Below, one piece after another: positions 1 to 7,778 of a stretch of 64,000 nucleotides of DNA. The notes under the pieces were generated by a model. That model worked only from the letters and a program-made list of their open reading frames with translations, had not been told where the DNA came from and searched no databases. A program made the position numbers and the translations under genes. The stretch is taken from positions 1,823,715 to 1,887,714 of the forward strand of contig NZ_OY781873.1 of the NCBI RefSeq assembly GCF_963677075.1, written 5' to 3'. The first letter of the stretch is position 1, and the number at the start of each line of letters is the position of its first letter. The stretch is from an uncultured Sphaerochaeta sp. (lineage in GTDB: Bacteria > Spirochaetota > Spirochaetia > Sphaerochaetales > Sphaerochaetaceae).

Positions 1-2
1 CT

Positions 3-3000
3 CATGCGCCATGGATGCACGACGAAGAGTTCCTAAACAACATGGACTTCTTCAACGAGGACAATAAGAAGAAGTTTGGCATCGCCTATGCAGAAAAGAT
101 CTATACGGAGGGTGAATATGGTCAAGTATACGACTGGTCCGAAGGCGAAAGGGAGAAAACCGAAGGGGACCTTGAGAGAGGCTTCGCCGGACGACCCGAT
201 CTACAAGCGTGGATTCGTGATCGGAGGACACATTACGAAAAACTCCTTGAAAGATACTCAGGAGAACAACTCAGAAGAACCGAAGAAAGACTAAGGACAT
301 CACTGTTCCAGAAGGCGCCCCCGGTAGGGTCCGTCGCCTTCGATGAGAAATTCAAGAACACCAAGATAAAGGACGCAAATGGCAACCCGTTGATGGTATA
401 TCACGGGTCTGCTTCGTTGTTTACGGATTATTCCTCGAGATTGTTGGGAAGAAACACTGATGCTTTGGATGCATTGCAAGGACATTTTTTCTCAACCAGC
501 AAAGACACTGCAGAATCATATGCCGTAAGTGCAATGCCTCCTCGGGCTCTGATCCTGAAACAACTGAGAGAGGAGCTGTACCAGGAGTTGCATGATCGGG
601 GATTGCCTCCGAATGCTGACGATCCAGTGGTTAGGCAAATCAATTGGGTTGATTCCAGCCTTGAGGATATAGAAGATCTCATAGACAGGGGAGCGCAGAG
701 CTGGGACCCGACAATCATAGGGGCATATGTAAATCTTGAGAACCCTGTCGAGATTGATTTGACAGATCCCACGGTGAGTGATGAGTGGATCGGCATGATT
801 GCCCAGGCAAGGCAAGATGGACATGATGGGGTGATCCTCATCAATGATAGGTTTACCGATGAGAATACCATCATCGTATTTGATGATGCAAATATTGGTT
901 CTTCTGCATATTACTTGGAGAGCGAAGGGTTCGAGGAAGAACACGAATTCACTCATGAGATCGACATGGATTCCATGCTGAAGGGAATTGATGTGGAGGT
1001 CCGGGGTGAATTGGAAATCATCAGGCATGATGATAGTGAGAACTACGACGAGGACAACCTACAGAGAATAATCAATGTCATAGACGAAGAACTCATGGAC
1101 CTCAAACCGGAGTCAGGTGTAGACCAGAAGTATGATAGTCAATTCCCAGATCAGTCATTGTTTGGACTGGGTAAAGCTGCCAGCAAGGAATTACCTGGTT
1201 GGGGGCCTTTGAGAGGGGATCCGACGCAATGGGGGTATGACGGCACAGAATCCTCACCAATTATCGATGGGGATTGGAGACGCTTCAGGAAGATAGATTT
1301 CAAGGGGACGAAAGTCAGGTCATCCACTGATTTGGCAAAACTCTTTTCAATATATCGGAACCCGAAAGTTGAATATTTCCACGTCATCATCACCAAGGAT
1401 ATCGGAGAAGGGGCAGTAGAGATCCTTGAGCATCATGCTCTTACCTCCGGGCTCCCAGGTATGACGATAGGAGTTACCTCCCGCTTTCCCAAAGACATAC
1501 TTGAAATGATGATTGATAGACGGGCGGATGGATTCTTCCTCCTGCACAATCACCCCTCTGGGAATGTCAAACCTTCCAAGGAGGATTTTGGGATTTCACA
1601 GAACTATAGGGAAAACATCCCTGGATTCAAGGGGCATATCATTCTGGACCATAATAAATTTACCATGATCAAGACGGATATGAGCTCTGAAGTTTACACT
1701 TTCCTATCTGGTGAAGGCTTCCATAAGGTCCCGATGCAGTCAAGGACATCCCTTGGTATTTCATATTCTCATGAGGCAGTCGGGCAATATGCTCTTTCGA
1801 TTATGAAAGATCGGAAGGGGATTCTGTTATATGTCAACACCCAGAACGAGGTTCTGGATGTACAGCCAATCGAAGATACAGTGGATTTTGACGATGTGTT
1901 TGCAACCATAAAACGAGAGGGTTATGTATATGTGTTTGTTGTGACATCGGATGAAACACTCTATGAAAAGGCCATCGCTGATGGTGAAGAGCGGTACCAG
2001 AATGAGGGAGTATTCGTCCGGGATGTGATCCTTGTCAAAGACAATGAATTTGTCTCTGCTCTCCAGTCAGCCGAAATTTACAGTACGTCAATTTTCTCTT
2101 GGCAACAAAGGGAATACAGAAGACGTCATAGAAATCATGAGTTTGACAATTATGTATTTGAAAGTTCCCCCACCTTATATCAGCTCTCCGAAGAAGCGAA
2201 ACAAGAGGTTCTGCGTAGAAGGGCGGATGAAGTAAAGAAGGCGGTACAGGCCTATTACTGGATCCCTGACAAGATTCTGGAAGAATATGCTGGACAGGAG
2301 TGGGCGGATAGGGAACTGCAGTTCAGGGAAAGGCTGAAGGAGTTCCCCCAACTGCTTTCAATGGCAAAGGAATTTGTCGACCTCGACGAGTATCTGGAAT
2401 ACATGAGAGGTGAGGTAGGCCCTTGGCCTGCCGCTGATGAACATTTCTATCGAAGGGTCCATGCATATTCACGAATCATGACCCCTAAGGAAAAGGATGC
2501 ACAATTTGTCCGGCTGCATACAGGGACCGACAAGGCTCTCATTGCGCTGGGGAGAACTCTCAAGGGGTATCTTGATGTTGATCCGAAACTGGATAGGGTT
2601 GTCCATCGCTGGGGATCCTTCAAGGGAGTTTCTACCTTTGTCAAGCAACTGGATGCTGACTCCACTGCAGAAGAGATCCAAAGGGCACGAGCATTGGTCC
2701 AGCAAGATCCCAGGCCATACAGAAGGGCTCTCCAGTATATCGAGCAGGCTGAGGATCGTGTGAAGGCGTATAGGGGAGAATTGCCGAGCGGTCATGCAGA
2801 CAGGGAAGCCTACTATGATTCCTTGGGGGAAGATATCCAAGAAGCGCTGGACAGCCCGATGACCTATGACGATATGAGTGATCGCGAGGTAGCAGCCCAT
2901 CTCAGGACAACTTCCGATAAGCGTGATCAGTACAATGCCAGGGAACGGCTTGCCACTCATAACGGGGTACTGGCTCTTGAAAGACAGGCAAACAAGGAAC

Positions 3001-5657
3001 TGAAGGAGTTGGGGGCCCAAGCAAAACGTGACATCAGGATTGTGAAGGAGGAACTCTCCCAAGCCCAGAAAGAGTTGGCTGATACTAAACACGCCCTAGA
3101 GGAACAAGGGGAATCACTCAAGGAACTCGAAGAAAAAGCCAGGGAAAATGGGGATACCGCCCAACTCAAGAAGGCCCTCGAAGAGCGTAGGGAAAGAGTT
3201 AAAGACCTTAGGTCGCAACTTACGAAAGCCAATGAGAGAACAAGAGCCCTTACTTCCAGAGTTGAGACACTCGAGAAGCGCGAGGCTTCGAGGAAGTTGC
3301 GTGACGAGATCGAAAGATTGCAAAAACGCATCAAGGAGAAAATTGTCTTCAGGCCGGAGACTCTTGATGCCTCATATGAGCCGATGTTCTCTGCAATCCA
3401 GCGCCTGTTCGGGGAGAAAATGTATCCGGTGAATCTGCCTGAACAAATGGGGCAGTATTTTGGATCAGACATGATGAAGATGATCATGTACGGCAAGCCG
3501 ATTGGGGAATGGTCCTTGGAGGATCTGGGGGCTCTCTTGGATGGGACCCACCTGATGAGACTGGATGCACGGGTCATGCTGGAAAGGAGACTCCTTGAGC
3601 GACAGAACAGGTTGCAGAACATTGCTGTGCAGATCTATCGCCAGAGTTATGGGGAGAATCCTGAAATCAACCCGGGATATGGATCTGTTGTAGGGGATAT
3701 CCTCGATGATCTCACCACCAAGCGGGAACAGTACCAGGAGAGCACCTTTGCAGTCATCTTCAATACCATCAAATCCTCCATCGGGAAGATGCAGAGGATT
3801 GCGCGTATGCTCGATGGGAACAAGGAAGGGTATTTATATGATCTGTTGGTGAGGCAGGCGTATGAAAAGCAGACAGAAGAGCTCAGGGAATCACTACGGA
3901 GAATAGAAGAAACCGACAAGGTGATGAAGGAACTTGGTATCGATAACAGGGCTCTTGCGAAGGATGCCTACACTTACACGATGTATTCCGGCCAGAAAAA
4001 AACGCTCACCAAGGGGGAAGTTATTGGGTTGTATGTGTATTCCCAGAACCCAATCGGGATGCAGAAGCTCATCCATAACCGGGGAAACGGTATTTCCCTG
4101 GATCAGATCAATGAGGCAATAGACACCCTCACCGAGAAGGAGAAGAAGTGGGGGGACTACATGATTGACAGTCTTGGGGGGGATGAGACTTGGGAACGCA
4201 TGCGCGATGTCTATTATGAGGTGTACAACCAGAACCTCGGTAGGAGGGAAAGATACTTTACGTTTATTGCCGACGGGGTAGAGGATGAGGGCAACATGGA
4301 CATCATCAATGGGGCGATGCGTGAATCCCTCCGTTGGGTGGACAAGGGCATGACCAAACCGGTGAATGTACATGCCATCTATCCCCTGAAACTGAACGTG
4401 ACACACACCTACACCAGCCAGATCAAACGGCAGGAACACTTCATCCAGTGGGCTGGGTGGGTGAGAGACATGAACTACCTTATGGTCCGTGGGACAGTGG
4501 GCCAGAATATCAGGATGCGCTTTGGGAAACGATACTATGACCAGGTGCTTGAATATATCAAGGATGTAGGGTCCCCGCAATCTATCATGGACGATATCGA
4601 GAAACTGGGGAGTAAGATTGTCAGCAATGCAGCTGTTGCTGCACTTTCGCTTAATTTCCTTACAATGCTGAAGCAGTTGCCCTCTTTTTCCGCTGCAATC
4701 CGAGGGGATATCGGGGCAATCGAATTGGCACAGGCAGCTCTCAGGCTGACAAATCCTAGGACGAATAAGCAGGCGATTGAATTTATCCATGAGATGAGTC
4801 CGTATATGAAGAAGCGTGCAATCTCCGTCGAGGTGGAGAAGTACCAGGCAACGGATTTCGATGGGGCCTTCTCCTCGAAGGTACAGGAATTCAACGAAAA
4901 AATCGGTATGAAAGGAATCCAGATGATGGACCATGCGGCGGTATATACCCTCTGGCTTGCCGCCTATGACACATACATTAGGAGGAATCCGGAAAACATG
5001 GCTGAGCAAGCGCTGAGAAAGGAAGCCGCATTCAGGGCTACCCAACTGATCAGTGAGACACAGCCGACATCAATTACCACGGATCTAGCCGGGGTACAGA
5101 GAAAGAAAAGTCCCTGGGTGAGGACAGCATTGCTGTTCACGAACCAGATCTTCCAATACATCAACATGGTTTGGTACGACTTGCCGACAAGCTGGAAAAA
5201 TTACCAGATGACCAAGGATCCCCAGCAGATAAGGAAGATGTTCGGGATTGCAATGAACATGGCAATATCCGGTGGGCTGATCATCTTGGTATCTGGGGCT
5301 GCCTTCCGTAGGGATGGGGAAGATGACGATGAATACTGGAAGAGGCTGAGAAATGAAGTGTTCAGTATGATTGCGAGCTATTCCCTTCCGTATGTGGGGA
5401 GCATGGTTTCCCAAGGATTGAGCGGATTCTATGGTGGGGATCTTGTGGACCTCCCGTCTGCATTCGGAAGGGCGCTAGGGACCGACTGGACTGACTGGGA
5501 AAAGATGAACAAGCGAATTTGGGACCTTTTGGATGGGGTGGGGGCAATCCAAGGTTTGCCGACAGCCTTCATCAACAGAGCAATAAAGGCATACGAAGGG
5601 AGAAACCCCTTTGAATTGTTCGGTGCCAACTATGGCCGTTTGTGGGAGGATCAATGA
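3..5657 (+). CDS. Giant phage polyvalent protein with ART-like and JAB/RadC-like domains (5' end outside window)
   Basis: The frame is open to the window edge, so the gene is 5'-partial; the first in-window ATG is at 15 and residues are numbered from it (1880 aa). Residues about 114-300 resemble the ADP-ribosyltransferase-like domain of phage polyvalent proteins: a DANGNPLMVYHGS start, an FFSTS segment, and a DGVI...IIVFDD ending. Residues about 455-560 are a JAB/RadC-like metallopeptidase fold with HNHPSG (H511, H513) and a downstream S..D. Residues about 990-1115 are charged coiled coil. The C-terminal third has hydrophobic stretches near 1536-1556 and 1741-1765. Such proteins are usually packaged in the virion and delivered with the phage DNA to modify host targets. 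The next gene starts on an ATGA overlap. Domain calls are by motif; the target is unknown. Confidence 0.8.
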   Translation, partial: HAPWMHDEEFLNNMDFFNEDNKKKFGIAYAEKIYTEGEYGQVYDWSEGEREKTEGDLERGFAGRPDLQAWIRDRRTHYEKLLERYSGEQLRRTEERLRTSLFQKAPPVGSVAFDEKFKNTKIKDANGNPLMVYHGSASLFTDYSSRLLGRNTDALDALQGHFFSTSKDTAESYAVSAMPPRALILKQLREELYQELHDRGLPPNADDPVVRQINWVDSSLEDIEDLIDRGAQSWDPTIIGAYVNLENPVEIDLTDPTVSDEWIGMIAQARQDGHDGVILINDRFTDENTIIVFDDANIGSSAYYLESEGFEEEHEFTHEIDMDSMLKGIDVEVRGELEIIRHDDSENYDEDNLQRIINVIDEELMDLKPESGVDQKYDSQFPDQSLFGLGKAASKELPGWGPLRGDPTQWGYDGTESSPIIDGDWRRFRKIDFKGTKVRSSTDLAKLFSIYRNPKVEYFHVIITKDIGEGAVEILEHHALTSGLPGMTIGVTSRFPKDILEMMIDRRADGFFLLHNHPSGNVKPSKEDFGISQNYRENIPGFKGHIILDHNKFTMIKTDMSSEVYTFLSGEGFHKVPMQSRTSLGISYSHEAVGQYALSIMKDRKGILLYVNTQNEVLDVQPIEDTVDFDDVFATIKREGYVYVFVVTSDETLYEKAIADGEERYQNEGVFVRDVILVKDNEFVSALQSAEIYSTSIFSWQQREYRRRHRNHEFDNYVFESSPTLYQLSEEAKQEVLRRRADEVKKAVQAYYWIPDKILEEYAGQEWADRELQFRERLKEFPQLLSMAKEFVDLDEYLEYMRGEVGPWPAADEHFYRRVHAYSRIMTPKEKDAQFVRLHTGTDKALIALGRTLKGYLDVDPKLDRVVHRWGSFKGVSTFVKQLDADSTAEEIQRARALVQQDPRPYRRALQYIEQAEDRVKAYRGELPSGHADREAYYDSLGEDIQEALDSPMTYDDMSDREVAAHLRTTSDKRDQYNARERLATHNGVLALERQANKELKELGAQAKRDIRIVKEELSQAQKELADTKHALEEQGESLKELEEKARENGDTAQLKKALEERRERVKDLRSQLTKANERTRALTSRVETLEKREASRKLRDEIERLQKRIKEKIVFRPETLDASYEPMFSAIQRLFGEKMYPVNLPEQMGQYFGSDMMKMIMYGKPIGEWSLEDLGALLDGTHLMRLDARVMLERRLLERQNRLQNIAVQIYRQSYGENPEINPGYGSVVGDILDDLTTKREQYQESTFAVIFNTIKSSIGKMQRIARMLDGNKEGYLYDLLVRQAYEKQTEELRESLRRIEETDKVMKELGIDNRALAKDAYTYTMYSGQKKTLTKGEVIGLYVYSQNPIGMQKLIHNRGNGISLDQINEAIDTLTEKEKKWGDYMIDSLGGDETWERMRDVYYEVYNQNLGRRERYFTFIADGVEDEGNMDIINGAMRESLRWVDKGMTKPVNVHAIYPLKLNVTHTYTSQIKRQEHFIQWAGWVRDMNYLMVRGTVGQNIRMRFGKRYYDQVLEYIKDVGSPQSIMDDIEKLGSKIVSNAAVAALSLNFLTMLKQLPSFSAAIRGDIGAIELAQAALRLTNPRTNKQAIEFIHEMSPYMKKRAISVEVEKYQATDFDGAFSSKVQEFNEKIGMKGIQMMDHAAVYTLWLAAYDTYIRRNPENMAEQALRKEAAFRATQLISETQPTSITTDLAGVQRKKSPWVRTALLFTNQIFQYINMVWYDLPTSWKNYQMTKDPQQIRKMFGIAMNMAISGGLIILVSGAAFRRDGEDDDEYWKRLRNEVFSMIASYSLPYVGSMVSQGLSGFYGGDLVDLPSAFGRALGTDWTDWEKMNKRIWDLLDGVGAIQGLPTAFINRAIKAYEGRNPFELFGANYGRLWEDQ

Positions 5658-6772
5658 GCAACCAGTATAACAATGCAGGTAAGAGCCTCATAGTAGATGA
5701 ACTTATCGAACTCAAGGGGGTCAAGAAAGACTATGTAGCGAAGTTCGCCCAAGGGCTGGATGCACAACTGCTCAAAAGGGATACCTCTGCAATCAAGGCC
5801 CAGATTGATGTAATTTCTTCAGATAATCATGTTACTCCACAAGAAAAACAGATTCTTGCCCGGGAGTACCGGATAATCATGAGCAACCATGCACTGATGG
5901 TCACCAAGTCAGAGGAACAAGAGATTACTAGTACCTCTGAATACCAAGTGTATATATCTGCATTCAATGCTTTGGGGGGATATCTCCAACCTCTTCTGGA
6001 AGACTTGGGGACTTCATCAGAAATTGCCTCCCATCAAGAAATGATGGCTCTTTTCAACAACTATTATGACACGTCCTCGATTTTGGAAGAGCGTTTCTTT
6101 CAATATACCACAGGCATGTTGAATGGTTTGGATTGGAGAGAAAGGTTCGAGGTGCGCATCAATAGTACGTTGGGGTTATCTGTTCCCCTTGATAACACTT
6201 CCACCACTCTCTCCGTTATGCTTTTACACAACGGGGAAGATGTCACTGCGGAATATCCCGATACTGACTTTTCCTGGAGCAGAATAACGGAGGATCGAGC
6301 GGGTGATGCTGAATGGGAAGAAGGGAAGGATCTTACAGGCAAGACTCTCACAGTCTCCTACAGTGATCTTGTCTATGGATATGGATCTTTCATGTGTAAA
6401 TTCAAATCCTATTACAGCGATTCGATGTACTACGAAAAGAGTGGGTTCATCACACTCTCAAAGGAAGTTCCGGGTCCGCCGGGAGAAGACGCCTATCAAT
6501 TACAGATCATCAGCCATAACGGGACAGTATTCAGGACAACAGATACGTTTTCAACGGTTATGGAGGCACGGGTTTGGCAAGGTGGTGAGGATATCACAGC
6601 GAATTTCACAGATGAGGATTTCAGGTGGCGGAGGGTCAGTGAGGATACCCATGCTGACGAACTTTGGAATGCAGCCCACTACTCTACAGGTGGGAGGACA
6701 TTGACAATTACCCAAGATGATGTAGTCGGGAGGAGCAATTTCTTCTGCGACTTGCTGAGGGAAAGGAGCTGA
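5654..6772 (+). CDS. Phage tail/baseplate-type protein with two Ig-like repeats
   Basis: 372 aa. The ATG at 5654 overlaps the preceding stop (ATGA) and has GGGAGGA 4-10 bases upstream, so I prefer it to the in-frame GTG at 5642. Residues about 1-150 are helical and contain a VTPQEKQIL segment of the kind found in phage minor structural and tail-fibre proteins. Two related beta-rich repeats follow (about 165-255 and 275-372), each with a G(E)DITA-type segment, a (W/R)xRxxED core and a final FxC. A short GPPGED collagen-like linker sits between them. It is co-directional with two further Ig or collagen tail-type proteins. Exact position in the virion is unknown. Confidence 0.65.
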   Translation: MSNQYNNAGKSLIVDELIELKGVKKDYVAKFAQGLDAQLLKRDTSAIKAQIDVISSDNHVTPQEKQILAREYRIIMSNHALMVTKSEEQEITSTSEYQVYISAFNALGGYLQPLLEDLGTSSEIASHQEMMALFNNYYDTSSILEERFFQYTTGMLNGLDWRERFEVRINSTLGLSVPLDNTSTTLSVMLLHNGEDVTAEYPDTDFSWSRITEDRAGDAEWEEGKDLTGKTLTVSYSDLVYGYGSFMCKFKSYYSDSMYYEKSGFITLSKEVPGPPGEDAYQLQIISHNGTVFRTTDTFSTVMEARVWQGGEDITANFTDEDFRWRRVSEDTHADELWNAAHYSTGGRTLTITQDDVVGRSNFFCDLLRERS

Positions 6773-6773
6773 A

Positions 6774-7769
6774 ATGGCAGTATCAATTGGTCAGATAACA
6801 ATCATGGATTTCAATGATGCAGTTACCCTCACAGGGTATATCTCATCAAACCACAATAAGTCCATTCGTTACAATGGTGACAGTCAGACGTATTCACCTG
6901 ATTTCACCGACAACAACTTGGTGCTTACACCAAGCCTGTTCAAAGCTGGTAGCAGTACAGACTTGATGGTGGCAGGAACAAACATCAAGAGTGTTACATG
7001 GAAGAGGAAGAGCAACCTTCAGACTGGGGAGAATGACCTAAGCTCGGGGGAGACTGTCGCATCATCCTTTCCAAAGGCGCTTTCTGTTTCGAGCCAGCCT
7101 TTCAGTGCAACCGTATTCTCTGTGGAATACATCTGTACCATTGTTTACACTGATCCAACTACCGGATTGGATCTTATCTACAAGAATTCTGTCACCTTCA
7201 ACAAGGTTACCGACGGGAACAATATTGCCATTGCTGAGATTTCTGCTGATCCCGGGTTTGCATTCAAGAACAAGGTGCCTTCCTCTACGAAGTTGACAGC
7301 CCATCTGTACCGGGGTGCCACAAAGGATACTACGAATCTGACCTACCAATGGCAGAAGCTTGTGGGGGCAACATGGACGGATATAACTTCTGCTACATCC
7401 GTGGACTTTACGGTGAACCAGAGTGATGTTGCGAGCATTCAGCAATACCGGGTAGTCATCTCGGATACAGTGGCAGCTGATACCTACACATCAGATCCTG
7501 TAAGCATCATTGATTTCAACGACCCCATCCAGGTTGTGGTGAAATCATCCAATGGGGAAATCTTTAAAAATGGGGTCATTTCCACTGATATAACTGCTCA
7601 TCTATACCAGAATGGGGAAGAGATAGATGCTGCAGGGACTGAATATACCTACACATGGGCGAAGGTGGACAAGGATGGTACCAGTTCTCCGTACGGTACG
7701 GGGAAAACCAAATCGGTTGGGTCCTCCGATGTGGACGCAAGATCAACATTTATTTGTACAGTAAGCTGA
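6774..7769 (+). CDS. Phage tail protein with repeated Ig-like domains
   Basis: 331 aa. The ATG lies one base after the previous stop, with AGGAG just upstream. The N-terminus (MAVSIGQITIMDFNDA) closely matches that of the following gene (MAIGIGQITITDVQDG), a shared module typical of tail-fibre attachment segments. The rest is built of beta-rich repeats with YTWxK or YQWQKL cores and terminal SxF(I/T)C or QYRVV strands, consistent with three tandem Ig-like domains. No enzymatic motif is seen. Likely a fibre or decoration protein exposed on the tail tip; this role is inferred from architecture and neighbours. Confidence 0.62.
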   Translation: MAVSIGQITIMDFNDAVTLTGYISSNHNKSIRYNGDSQTYSPDFTDNNLVLTPSLFKAGSSTDLMVAGTNIKSVTWKRKSNLQTGENDLSSGETVASSFPKALSVSSQPFSATVFSVEYICTIVYTDPTTGLDLIYKNSVTFNKVTDGNNIAIAEISADPGFAFKNKVPSSTKLTAHLYRGATKDTTNLTYQWQKLVGATWTDITSATSVDFTVNQSDVASIQQYRVVISDTVAADTYTSDPVSIIDFNDPIQVVVKSSNGEIFKNGVISTDITAHLYQNGEEIDAAGTEYTYTWAKVDKDGTSSPYGTGKTKSVGSSDVDARSTFICTVS

Positions 7770-7778
7770 GGGACGTTC

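Noticed and set aside
3894..5045. 383-aa minus-strand open frame inside the polyvalent gene
   Set aside because: Antisense shadow of a strongly supported phage gene; composition (high His, Pro, Cys) and lack of any start signal are not protein-like.
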